Source: an uncultured Lachnospiraceae bacterium
GTDB taxonomy: Bacteria; Bacillota; Clostridia; Lachnospirales; Lachnospiraceae
Length of the DNA: 64,000 nucleotides
NCBI GenBank assembly: GCA_910587715.1
Contig: CAJUMV010000019.1
Location: 1-64,000, forward strand
Reading direction: 5' to 3'
The notes beneath the pieces were generated by a model. The model did not search any database and was not told where the DNA came from. It saw only the letters and a program-made list of their open reading frames with translations. Numbering within the stretch: the first letter of the stretch is position 1; each line of letters starts with the position of its first letter. The position numbers and the translations under genes are program-made. Shown piece after piece: positions 34,687-42,877 of the stretch.

Positions 34687-35237
34687 TGGTACGTGTGAGT
34701 GTAGGAATGGGCAGCTATCTTAAAATGCAGATAACGGACAAGGAAAATCTATGCCAAAATATTTATCGGGATGAGATTCTCAGAAGTGCGGATTATCTGA
34801 TAGAATTTGAACAATACGCAAATGTAGGGAGACAGGAGTTAAATGTGGCCTGTTATACAAATTTTCGGGATGCATTGTTCCATTTTAGAAAAATGGTGCA
34901 ATGTACTGAGGAGCATGAGATTATGCAACAGGCATTTGCGGTAAAGGAACATTTGCACAGAGCCAGGACAGATGCCAAAACAGATGTCCTGTTTTATTAT
35001 GCAGGCGTTACGGATCGTCTGATAAAGGACACGATGCTGGATAGAGATATAAAATCTCAGTTGAGACAGTTGTTTCATAAAATGAAAGATATTGTTATGA
35101 TGAACCGAATGAATGGTTTGTTGATGTCAGAAACTATTGTCAATGAATATCAGGACGAGAGTGTCAGTTTGATATTGAAAGAGTTTTTTGACTTGGTGAG
35201 GGATAAAATATTTTGTGAATTTTATGAAATGGTTTAG
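34686..35237 (+). CDS. Helical hypothetical protein, operon gene 4
   Basis: 183 residues, predicted almost wholly helical and charged, with no signal peptide or catalytic motif recognised. The frame is open further upstream but the ATG at 34686, coupled to the preceding stop, is preferred. Its central part (NFRDALFHFRKMVQCTEEHE) resembles generic helical adaptor segments. Last gene of the operon. Confidence 0.6.
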   Translation: MVRVSVGMGSYLKMQITDKENLCQNIYRDEILRSADYLIEFEQYANVGRQELNVACYTNFRDALFHFRKMVQCTEEHEIMQQAFAVKEHLHRARTDAKTDVLFYYAGVTDRLIKDTMLDRDIKSQLRQLFHKMKDIVMMNRMNGLLMSETIVNEYQDESVSLILKEFFDLVRDKIFCEFYEMV

Positions 35238-35264
35238 TGGTGATAGGAAATGGTTTGTTATGTA

Positions 35265-35294
35265 TTGACAACCCCCATCCTTCTTTAATATGAT
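35265..35294 (+). promoter_or_regulatory. Promoter of the Cys/His-repeat protein gene
   Basis: TTGACA (35265-35270), 18 bases, TATGAT (35289-35294), followed by GGAGG and the GTG start at 35325. It separates this gene from the upstream operon. Confidence 0.65.
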
Positions 35295-35324
35295 GTAAGT
35301 AACAATCTATGGAGGTGAGCATCT

Positions 35325-35984
35325 GTGCGGATGAAAAGATTATTTGCGTATGGGGCGGCAGGTTTACTGATGGCTGGAATGGTAGTCATGCCTGTGTCGG
35401 CTCATGGACATCATAGTCAGACAGGTGCCGCAAAGAAAGCGGTTTGTTCTGTGTGTACGGTGGAGGGGTGTACGAGAACCAGACTGCACACACATGACGG
35501 TACAACTTATTGTGGATATGACCATGCGGGCGGGTATTGCGACGGTTCCTGCGGGGCTGTCAGCGTATGCGCGGTGGAGGGATGCACGGAGACGGGGTAT
35601 CATCTTCACGACAGCCGGACTTACTGCGCCTACGATCATGCATGCGGGTATTGTGACAGCTCCTGCGGTGTGGTGACGGTCTGTGCGGAGGCAGGATGTA
35701 CCCAAACGGGTTATCACACGCACAACAGTCAGACTTATTGTGGTTATGAGCATGAGCATGGGTATTGCGACGGTTCTTGTGGCGTGGTTGGGGTATGTCA
35801 TGTGGAAGGATGCACGGCAACAGGGCAGCATAACCACGGAAGCCAGACGTATTGTGGGTATCAGCATGCGAACGGCTACTGCGATAATTCCTGTATGAAT
35901 CATAACACAGGAAACGGTGGAAGCCAGACGGGGAATTATAATGGCGGTCATCATGGCGGTCACCATGGAAGGCACCACTCATAA
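35325..35984 (+). CDS. Secreted Cys/His-rich tandem-repeat protein
   Basis: 219 residues. GGAGG lies nine bases before the GTG start; an ATG follows at 35331. A signal peptide (LFAYGAAGLLMAGMVVMPVS-A) is followed by four repeats of about 39 residues. Each has the pattern C-x-V-x-G-C-T-x-T, H-x-H, T-Y-C-x-Y-x-H, G-Y-C-D-x-S-C. The end is a His-rich tail (GGHHGGHHGRHHS). Each repeat holds five cysteines and three or four histidines, suggesting zinc or other metal binding outside the membrane, with part of the Cys possibly disulphide-bonded. I know no named family. Own promoter, so likely monocistronic. Confidence 0.8.
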   Translation: MRMKRLFAYGAAGLLMAGMVVMPVSAHGHHSQTGAAKKAVCSVCTVEGCTRTRLHTHDGTTYCGYDHAGGYCDGSCGAVSVCAVEGCTETGYHLHDSRTYCAYDHACGYCDSSCGVVTVCAEAGCTQTGYHTHNSQTYCGYEHEHGYCDGSCGVVGVCHVEGCTATGQHNHGSQTYCGYQHANGYCDNSCMNHNTGNGGSQTGNYNGGHHGGHHGRHHS

Positions 35985-36115
35985 GACAGTCAGGGTACGG
36001 TATCATTAACGGGCAGCACTATGGTAACTCATAGGGCTGTCCGTTTTGCGCGATAAGCAGAGAAGGAAGACTTGCGAAGCAGGCATCATCTTTTTTAAAT
36101 TTGGTAAAATATGCA

Positions 36116-36170
36116 TTGACAAGTTCTGTGCAGTTTGTTATCATTTGTATATGAACAACCGATTGCGCAA
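36116..36170 (+). promoter_or_regulatory. Promoter with LacI-type operator before the DUF3863-like gene
   Basis: TTGACA (36116-36121), 17 bases, TATCAT (36139-36144). AACCGATTGCGCAA (36157-36170) lies just past the expected transcription start, a classic repressor position. It differs at one base from the site in front of the LacI gene (15940-15953). Confidence 0.65.
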
Positions 36171-36265
36171 AGACAAAACTACCAAACGAACAGCGGGAAA
36201 AGAGCGCAATGTGCGGGAAAATGGCAGCAAAATAGTGACATATTAAGAAACGGAGGGCAGGGCAC

Positions 36266-38104
36266 ATGGATAAGTTTATTGTAAACATCATCCATCGTCC
36301 GGAGATGGTACCTGAGTATGCGGAGAAGGTGACCGGACACGGCAAAGAGGAGGATATCGGACGGAAGGAGCTTCTGACGGAGTCCCTCGATATCTTTAAG
36401 ACGCAGCAGGCGATTGCGCATAAGAACGGATTGAAGACAACGATTCAGATGACTTACGCTTCTTTATTTAACGATGAGGCGGTGGCGCTGGCGAAGGCGG
36501 ATCACGAGCAGTACGGCGACGAGATTGCGCTGTCCCTGCTTGGGCTTCCCTGCGAGGAGTTCCGCGAGAAATACAAGACGAAGGACTTCTGTATCTGGAT
36601 GTTCTCCATGGAGGACAAGAAGTCGATTGTGGACGATGTGTTTGGCAAATTTAAGGACAGGTTCGGCTTTTATCCGGAGTCTACGGGTTCCTACTATATG
36701 GATGCGGATTTGACCAATTATATCAAAGAGAAATATCCCATGGTGAAATGCGCCGTGGCAACCTGCTGGGAGGAAGGTCCGAAGGCATACCACACCTGCA
36801 ACAATTCCTGGTATACGTTTATGGACGGCGGTCCGTGGGCGCCGTGGATTCCGAGTAAGCAGAATACCCACGCGCCGGCGGCAAACGAGGAGGAGGATTC
36901 CGGCATTGTGGCGATTCCTCATCTGTCCCGTGACCTGATCGCGTGCTACGACGGTAACGGCTCCAATTTCGGGACGCATCCGCAGAATGTATTGCGCAGC
37001 ATGTGCTATGATTCCAAGACGTGGGAGTATCCTTACCTGTACAATCTGATCGACCAGTTCCGGTCGCTTGCGAAATACAACAACGGCTACGCCTACAACA
37101 TGATGTTTGTGGGCCCCGGCTGGATGAACAAGATGGGCCGCTGGGAAGCGCCTTATGAGCTTTTGCTGAAATCTTATGAGGACGGCATGGCATATTACGG
37201 GAAGCTGAAAAAAGAGGGCAAGTTAGAGGATATGACCATGGCGGAGTTCGCGGACTTTTACCGTGCGAACAGAAGGCTGACGGAGCCGGAGTGCGCGCTG
37301 TGGCGTGATATTTTATACGGATCGGACAAACAGCTTTTCTGGTACTGCGACCCTTACATGAGAGTGTGCGCGAACATGGACCAGGGCGGCGCAATCGTGG
37401 ATTTACGTCCTTATGCGGCGAAGCTGGAGTGGCCGGTCGGTATCGGCACGAAGCATGTGACGGACGCGTCCTATCCTTTCTTAATACAGGAGAAGTACCG
37501 GGCGGGCTACTTTACCCACTATGCGGGTGAGGGCACGGTGAGAAGCGCGAAACTGACCCACAACGGCGAGGAGGTTGACCTGTGTCTGTGCCGGACGAAG
37601 GCGCATTTCTCGCAGGAGGGCAATACGAGAATCCTGACCCTTGACCCGGTGGATATCGAGTTTTACGACCTGACGGTGAAACTGCAGACGAAGATGTATT
37701 TCGAGGAGGGCAGCTCCAACATCAAGATCGAGAGGACGATTCTTGAAATGAGCGATCCGAACGCCGAGGTGGAGATCAACGAGTATATGGTGGCATGTTA
37801 CGGCACCACGGAGTATTCCGAGGATATGAGCAACGTGAAGCTGTCTGTGACAGACGGTTCCCGAACGGAGAGCATTGACTACGCTTACAAGTGCCGCGAG
37901 GCGCAGATGCAGGGTGCGAAAGAGGCGGTGGCGGTGGTGCCCGAGATCGGGACGAGAGTGTCCATCAGTTGTGAGAAGAAAGAGGCGGTCGGCTATATCA
38001 AGGAAGGGTACGCGTTCTCCCCGATGTTCACGTTAGGCTACACCACCCAGTTAAAAGATAAGGAGGTATTTGCGACATGGCTCAATCTGGCAAAGGCAAA
38101 TTAA
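36266..38104 (+). CDS. DUF3863/DUF3864-like protein, possible intracellular glycosidase
   Basis: 612 residues, no signal peptide. The N-terminal 390 residues look like a (beta/alpha)-barrel of the deacetylase/GH57 kind (IIHRPEMVPEYA, GFYPESTGSYYMDADL, AVATCWEEGP), the rest beta-rich (from about YAAKLEWPVGIGTKHVTDAS). This layout fits the DUF3863 plus DUF3864 family as I remember it, whose activity I do not know. An acidic residue in ATCWEEGP could be catalytic. The promoter carries a LacI-type operator, and a GH53 galactanase gene follows, which point to carbohydrate metabolism. Overlaps the next gene by 28 bases. Confidence 0.6.
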   Translation: MDKFIVNIIHRPEMVPEYAEKVTGHGKEEDIGRKELLTESLDIFKTQQAIAHKNGLKTTIQMTYASLFNDEAVALAKADHEQYGDEIALSLLGLPCEEFREKYKTKDFCIWMFSMEDKKSIVDDVFGKFKDRFGFYPESTGSYYMDADLTNYIKEKYPMVKCAVATCWEEGPKAYHTCNNSWYTFMDGGPWAPWIPSKQNTHAPAANEEEDSGIVAIPHLSRDLIACYDGNGSNFGTHPQNVLRSMCYDSKTWEYPYLYNLIDQFRSLAKYNNGYAYNMMFVGPGWMNKMGRWEAPYELLLKSYEDGMAYYGKLKKEGKLEDMTMAEFADFYRANRRLTEPECALWRDILYGSDKQLFWYCDPYMRVCANMDQGGAIVDLRPYAAKLEWPVGIGTKHVTDASYPFLIQEKYRAGYFTHYAGEGTVRSAKLTHNGEEVDLCLCRTKAHFSQEGNTRILTLDPVDIEFYDLTVKLQTKMYFEEGSSNIKIERTILEMSDPNAEVEINEYMVACYGTTEYSEDMSNVKLSVTDGSRTESIDYAYKCREAQMQGAKEAVAVVPEIGTRVSISCEKKEAVGYIKEGYAFSPMFTLGYTTQLKDKEVFATWLNLAKAN

Positions 38105-38295
38105 ACTACAGGTGTCCCTCCTGCTTTATGAGAGATTTGGACATTGATATGTTTTACGATAAGGATAAGAAAGAGTATCACTGCATCCGCTGTCAGTATG
38201 TGGGGACGGAGGAGGATGTGCTCGAAAAGAACGAGCTGGTGCGGTTCCGGTATAAGGATGCGATGAAGCGGTTTACGAAATTTGATTTCGACTGA
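38077..38295 (+). CDS. Small zinc-ribbon protein
   Basis: 72 residues; AAGGAGG precedes the ATG, which lies inside the end of the upstream gene in another frame. Two CxxC pairs (YRCPSCFMRD and YHCIRCQYVG) form a rubredoxin-type zinc ribbon, with a charged helical tail. Coupled to the DUF3863-like gene, so it may serve that protein or be a small nucleic-acid-binding factor. Function unknown. Confidence 0.7.
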   Translation: MAQSGKGKLNYRCPSCFMRDLDIDMFYDKDKKEYHCIRCQYVGTEEDVLEKNELVRFRYKDAMKRFTKFDFD

Positions 38296-38303
38296 TGGCG
38301 GAG

Positions 38304-38439
38304 GGACGGACGAAAGATGGAATTCTGCGTCGCCGCGCTTCCGCTCCGTGAAAAGCGTAGCAGGCACTAAGCTCGAAAAGACCTTGCTAAGTGCTGACGC
38401 ATTTCAAGGGGCTCCTTAAGAATTCCATCTTCCGTCCTG
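38304..38439. repeat. Nested inverted-repeat element between the zinc-ribbon and GH53 genes
   Basis: AAGATGGAATTCT (38314-38326) pairs perfectly with AGAATTCCATCTT (38419-38431), extended outward by near-complementary GGACGGA/TCCGTCC. Inside, TGCGTC (38326-38331) pairs with GACGCA (38396-38401) and GCACT with AGTGC. The whole gap between two genes folds into a long hairpin. It looks like a dispersed palindromic element or a structured terminator. It encodes nothing. Confidence 0.65.
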
Positions 38440-38472
38440 TTATTCGGTAAGCAGGGAAAAGGAAGACAAAAT

Positions 38473-39588
38473 ATGAAGTTTTATAAAGGTATGGATATAT
38501 CCACCATCAAAGAAGTGGAAAGTCTCGGCGGGAAGTTTTATGACCATGGCGTGGAGAAGGATGTCTTTGAGATCCTGAAAAGTTATGGGACGAATGCGGT
38601 CAGGCTGCGGCTGTGGAACGACCCTTATGCGGAGGACGGCACGGCTTACGGAGCGGGTACGAATGACCTGCCGACGACGATAGAGCTGGCGAAGCGGGCG
38701 AAGGCGCACGGGTTGGAGGTGCTGCTCTGTATGCATTACAGCGATTTCTGGGCGGATCCGGGGAAGCAGCGGGTGCCGAAAGCGTGGCGCGGGATGGATG
38801 TGGAGCGGTTGACCGAGACAGTCTATACTTTTACGCGGAATACGCTGTTGACTTTGCGGGATGAGGGCGCTTATCCGAACCTGATTCAGATCGGCAACGA
38901 GCTGACCAACGGTATGCTCTGGCCGCATGGGAAGCTGCTGGAATGCGGTAATTACGACAATCTGGCGAAGTTTGTCAGCGCGGGCATCCGGGCGGTGCGC
39001 TCTCTGGACGGCGACATGCCGGTAATGATTCATCTGGACAACGGCGGCAATGCGCCGATGTACGTTGACTGGTTTGACCATTATATCGAGCGGGGCGAGG
39101 ATTTCCAGATCATTGGGCTTTCCTACTATCCGTTCTGGCACGGGAGTCTTTCGGATTTACAGAAGAATATGAACGATCTGGCGGTGCGCTACGGCAAGGA
39201 GCTGGTGATCGCGGAGGTTTCCATGGGCTATACGATGGAGGACTACGGTGCGTACGAGAAGCTTGCGGCGGATGAGCGCAAGGGCTATGCCACGAAACCC
39301 GCGCTGGTGGAAAATCTGCCTTTTCCGATGACGAAGGAGGGGCAGGCGGATTTCATGCGGGCACTGTTTTCCGTGATTGATCAGGTGCCGGAGAAGAAAT
39401 GCAGGGGATTTTTCTATTGGGAACCGGCGTGGATTCCGGTGCCGGGCTCAGGCTGGGCGAATGAAGAAGCACTGAAATATATCGAAGAAAAAGGTCCCGG
39501 CGGTAATGAATGGGCAAATCAGGCGCTATTTGACTATAACGGTCATTCTTTGCCGGCTTTGGAGGTAATCCGCGATTACCGACCATAA
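38473..39588 (+). CDS. GH53 endo-beta-1,4-galactanase (intracellular)
   Basis: 371 residues. Hydrolyses beta-1,4-galactan side chains of pectin. The GH53 barrel shows NAVRLRLWNDPYA, LCMHYSDFWADPGKQ, the acid/base Glu143 in IQIGNELTNGMLWP, and the nucleophile Glu248 in LVIAEVSMGYT, then GFFYWEPAWIPV. The family is normally secreted, but no signal peptide is present here (MKFYKGMDIS starts directly at the barrel), so it probably acts on oligosaccharides imported by the cell. Length is that of a bare catalytic domain. GGAAAAGGAAG precedes the ATG. Confidence 0.9.
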   Translation: MKFYKGMDISTIKEVESLGGKFYDHGVEKDVFEILKSYGTNAVRLRLWNDPYAEDGTAYGAGTNDLPTTIELAKRAKAHGLEVLLCMHYSDFWADPGKQRVPKAWRGMDVERLTETVYTFTRNTLLTLRDEGAYPNLIQIGNELTNGMLWPHGKLLECGNYDNLAKFVSAGIRAVRSLDGDMPVMIHLDNGGNAPMYVDWFDHYIERGEDFQIIGLSYYPFWHGSLSDLQKNMNDLAVRYGKELVIAEVSMGYTMEDYGAYEKLAADERKGYATKPALVENLPFPMTKEGQADFMRALFSVIDQVPEKKCRGFFYWEPAWIPVPGSGWANEEALKYIEEKGPGGNEWANQALFDYNGHSLPALEVIRDYRP

Positions 39589-39684
39589 CGAGTGCGGGTA
39601 ATTCTGTCCGCAAATACGGAGTTTTAGATGGCTAAGGGGATTTATTAATGCTTTAAAGAGCGTAATTGCGCTATTTTTGCAAGA

Positions 39685-39799
39685 AAAACGTTTTCCGTAT
39701 TGACAACAACTATATAAAGGTGGTAAATTTTACTTAAACGCGTTACTTAATTTTCGCGGAAAGGGCTAGCCCTTTCTCTATATCCTAATGTATTAGGAT
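39685..39799 (+). promoter_or_regulatory. Regulatory region of the sugar ABC operon
   Basis: AAAACGTTTT palindrome (39685-39694), TTGACA (39700-39705), 18 bases, TAAATT (39724-39729), then an AACGCGTT palindrome (39737-39744) of LacI-operator type. Two perfect hairpins follow in the leader: GAAAGGGCTAGCCCTTTC (39759-39776) and ATCCTAATGTATTAGGAT (39782-39799). The gene-free stretch 39589-39961 holds only these. Repressor control is inferred. Confidence 0.5.
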
Positions 39800-39961
39800 C
39801 TAAAAACCCTGACCGAGCAAAAAAACAGGGCGGCGGGAATGGCGCGGCGGATAATGGTATAAAATACGGAATTGCGGCAAACACGAGTCGCGATGACGTG
39901 TTTTATATAGAAACCAAAAATTGACTTTATATTTAGAAAGTCGAAAGGAGAGAGTAAAATT

Positions 39962-41326
39962 ATGAAAAAGAAAGTATTGGCAACATTACTGGCAACAGCG
40001 ATGACTGTCGGCTGTCTGACAGGCTGTGGCGACGGTGCGGCAGAGGAGCCTGCAGCGGAAGCTCCGGCAGCGGAAGCGCCTGCGGCAGAGGAGCCTGCGG
40101 CGGACGATGCGGCAGCGGAGGAGGCTCCTGCAGTAGAAGCTCCCGCGACTGCTGAGGAGGGCACAGACCCGGTTGCGAACCTGATTGCGGCAACCACAGG
40201 CACGGTAACCCTCAAGGTATGGGCTTCTGAGGAGGATCAGGACCTCACGACCAAGCTGTTAGACGATTTCAAGGCAGCTTATCCGGATGTAACTTTTGAC
40301 ATTACCCTCGGTGCAGAGAGTGAGTCAACCGCAAAGGATACGGTTCTTACGGACGTAGAAGCGGCAGCTGACGTATACGCGTTTGCGGACGATCAGATCA
40401 ATGATCTGGTAAATGCGGGTGCGCTGCAGGAGGTAGTGGCAAACTACACCTTCGATGTAGTAAATGAGAATGCAACGGGCGCTGTGGAGGCGGCTGCCGT
40501 AGACGGTAAGGTATACGCTTACCCGATGACGGCTGATAACGGTTACTTCATGTTCTATGATTCTTCCGTATTCTCTGAGAGCGATGTGCAGTCTCTGGAG
40601 AAGATGATTGAGGTGGCTGACGCGGCTGGCAAGAAGATTGCAATGGATATTTCCAACGGCTGGTACATTTACGCGTTCTTCCAGGGCGCAGGTCTTGAAC
40701 TGACACTGAATGACGACGGTCTTACCAATACCTGTACATGGAATGCTGCGGGCGGTACGGATGTAGCGCAGGCAATCCTTGATCTGACGGCTTCCAATGT
40801 GCTCGTGGACATGAATGACGAGGATATGGCTACCCAGATCGCAGAGGGCAACGTGGCTGCATGTGTGAACGGTACATGGAGAGCTGAGACGGCAGCAGAA
40901 GCATGGGGCGACAACTATGCGGCAACAAAGCTTCCTACCTTCAAGGCAGGCGGCAAAGACTGCCAGATGTCTTCTTACTCCGGTTACAAGCTGGTGGGCG
41001 TAAATCCTCACTCCGCTAACGTGGGCTGGGCAATGCTTCTGGCAGAGTTCCTGACCAATGAGTCCGCACAGACAGCTAGATTTGAAGCGAGAGACCTTGG
41101 TCCCTCTAACCTGAACGCGGCAGGTTCTGATGCGGTACAGGCAAACCCGGCAATCGCGGCTCTGGCAGAGCAGGCAGCATATGCTACGCCTCAGCGTGTA
41201 GGCGGTAACTTCTGGTCTCCTGCAGAGACTCTTGGACAGATTCTGGCATCCGGCAACCCTGACGGAACAGATTTACAGGAGCTTTTGGATACGACTGTAG
41301 AAGGTATCACGGCACCTGTCGAATAA
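39962..41326 (+). CDS. Sugar-binding lipoprotein of an ABC importer (family 1 solute-binding)
   Basis: 454 residues behind AAAGGAGAGAG. A lipoprotein signal peptide ends at the lipobox LTGC (Cys near residue 20). An unusual Ala/Glu/Pro-rich linker of about 45 residues (EEPAAEAPAAEAPAAEEP) is probably a spacer through the wall. The mature domain starts VTLKVWASEEDQDL, the MalE-type opening, with WAMLLAEFLTNE near the C-terminus. It delivers an oligosaccharide, probably maltodextrin or galactan fragments, to the two permeases downstream. A hairpin right after the stop may keep its mRNA in excess over the permeases. Confidence 0.9.
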   Translation: MKKKVLATLLATAMTVGCLTGCGDGAAEEPAAEAPAAEAPAAEEPAADDAAAEEAPAVEAPATAEEGTDPVANLIAATTGTVTLKVWASEEDQDLTTKLLDDFKAAYPDVTFDITLGAESESTAKDTVLTDVEAAADVYAFADDQINDLVNAGALQEVVANYTFDVVNENATGAVEAAAVDGKVYAYPMTADNGYFMFYDSSVFSESDVQSLEKMIEVADAAGKKIAMDISNGWYIYAFFQGAGLELTLNDDGLTNTCTWNAAGGTDVAQAILDLTASNVLVDMNDEDMATQIAEGNVAACVNGTWRAETAAEAWGDNYAATKLPTFKAGGKDCQMSSYSGYKLVGVNPHSANVGWAMLLAEFLTNESAQTARFEARDLGPSNLNAAGSDAVQANPAIAALAEQAAYATPQRVGGNFWSPAETLGQILASGNPDGTDLQELLDTTVEGITAPVE

Positions 41327-41346
41327 AACAAAGCGAGCAGTATGAA

Positions 41347-41376
41347 GAGGGTGAGTGGCATTCACTCGCCCTCTTT
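41347..41376 (+). terminator. Hairpin after the binding-protein gene
   Basis: GAGGGTGAGTG (41347-41357) pairs with CACTCGCCCTC (41363-41373) over a five-base loop, followed by only TTTC. Probably a partial terminator or mRNA-protecting stem between binding protein and permeases. Confidence 0.6.
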
Positions 41377-41449
41377 CTGAAAGAAGACGGTTGCTTTTCA
41401 TTTCATAAGGGGTTTTATAGTAGAAAACGACTTTGGCATGGAGGTTCAA

Positions 41450-42877
41450 ATGAAGAAGGCATTAAACGCGATAGGAAATTATTTTAAGAATATTGGAATT
41501 GCCTTTGTCAAGGGAGATGTATGGGTTAAGCTGTCAGCGATTCTGATGGGCGCGGGTTATTTTGCCAGAAAGCAGGTAATTAACGGTATTATCATGTTTC
41601 TGGTGGAAGCATTGTTCGTCGTGCTGTGCGTCGGCTATGCGGCGCCAAACCTTGCGAAGTTCGGAACTCTCGGTACGGTGCAGTTTGAGCAGGTGTTTGA
41701 CCCGTTGACTATGACCAGTACGGTCAACGATTACGACAACTCTTTCCTGATTCTGTTGAATTCCATTATTGCGCTTTTTCTCATTGTTGTATTTATCATG
41801 TTCTGGATCGCAAACATGAAAGCGGTTTACCGCCTGCAGGTTCGGAAAGAAAACGGCGAGCATATCAATACCTTTAAGGAAGATGTGCAGTCATTATTCA
41901 ATGAAAAATTTCATATTACGCTGCTGACGCTGCCGGCAATCGGTATTATCCTGATGAATATTCTGCCGATTCTGGTGCTGGTGGCTGTTGCGTTTACCAA
42001 CTATGACCAGCAGCATATGCCGCCCAACTCATTGTTTACATGGGTGGGATGGTCAAACTTCAAGAGTCTGTTTACGGATTCCGTGACAGTGACTTTTGGG
42101 TATTCCTTTAGGAAAGTATTAACTTGGACGCTGGAGTGGGCGGTGCTTGCCACCTTTACGACCTATATCGGTGGTATCCTGCTCGCCAAGTTTATCAATA
42201 ATAAGAAGACGAAGATGCCGAAGATGTGGAGAACGCTTTTTATTATTGCCATCGCGGTGCCGCAGTTCGTGACACTGCTTCTGGTGCGTAACTTCTTCGC
42301 TGACAGCGGTATCGTCAATACCTTCTGCACCAATATCGGTTTGACGGATTTTCTAAAGAATGTGGGGCTTGTTCCCGCCAACCTGAGTTACATTCCGTTT
42401 TTAACCAATCCGGGTTGGGCGAAGGTGATGATCGTCATTATCAATATCTGGGTCGGCATTCCCTATCAGATGCTGATTGCAACGGGCGTTCTGATGAACA
42501 TTCCCGAGGACCAGATAGAGAGCGCGAGAATCGACGGTGCAAACCCGTTCCAGATTTTCGTGAAGATTACAATGCCGTACATGCTTTTTGTAACAGGACC
42601 GAGCCTGATTACGGACTTTGTAAAGAATATCAACAACTTTAACGTGATTTATCTGCTGACGCAGGACGTGTACGTCACGAGCGACCAGCTCCTCGCAAAC
42701 TCCAACGCGAAGGAAATCGACTTGCTGGTTACCTGGCTGTTCCGCTTGACGAACGAGTATTACAACTATAAGATGGCGTCCGTTATCGGTATTATCGTAT
42801 TTATCATTTGCGCGGCGTTTACATTGATTACCTTTACAAGAACCATTAAGGGAGATAAGGAGGAGGAATTTCAATAA
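41450..42877 (+). CDS. MalF-type sugar ABC permease
   Basis: 475 residues, taking the ATG at 41450 behind GGAGG; an ATG at 41438 is in frame but has no ribosome-binding site. About eight membrane helices. After an N-terminal segment typical of large MalF proteins (FKNIGIAFVKGDVWVKLSAI), the permease core carries the EAA loop ESARIDGANPFQIFVKITMP, the site that contacts the ATPase. No ATPase gene is in the cluster, so it likely relies on a shared MsmK/MalK-type ATPase encoded elsewhere. Its stop overlaps the next start by one base (TAATG). Confidence 0.92.
   Translation: MKKALNAIGNYFKNIGIAFVKGDVWVKLSAILMGAGYFARKQVINGIIMFLVEALFVVLCVGYAAPNLAKFGTLGTVQFEQVFDPLTMTSTVNDYDNSFLILLNSIIALFLIVVFIMFWIANMKAVYRLQVRKENGEHINTFKEDVQSLFNEKFHITLLTLPAIGIILMNILPILVLVAVAFTNYDQQHMPPNSLFTWVGWSNFKSLFTDSVTVTFGYSFRKVLTWTLEWAVLATFTTYIGGILLAKFINNKKTKMPKMWRTLFIIAIAVPQFVTLLLVRNFFADSGIVNTFCTNIGLTDFLKNVGLVPANLSYIPFLTNPGWAKVMIVIINIWVGIPYQMLIATGVLMNIPEDQIESARIDGANPFQIFVKITMPYMLFVTGPSLITDFVKNINNFNVIYLLTQDVYVTSDQLLANSNAKEIDLLVTWLFRLTNEYYNYKMASVIGIIVFIICAAFTLITFTRTIKGDKEEEFQ

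Noticed and set aside
36046..36246. 66-codon frame before the DUF3863-like gene
   Set aside because: It is crossed by a strong promoter and operator and has no good ribosome-binding site.
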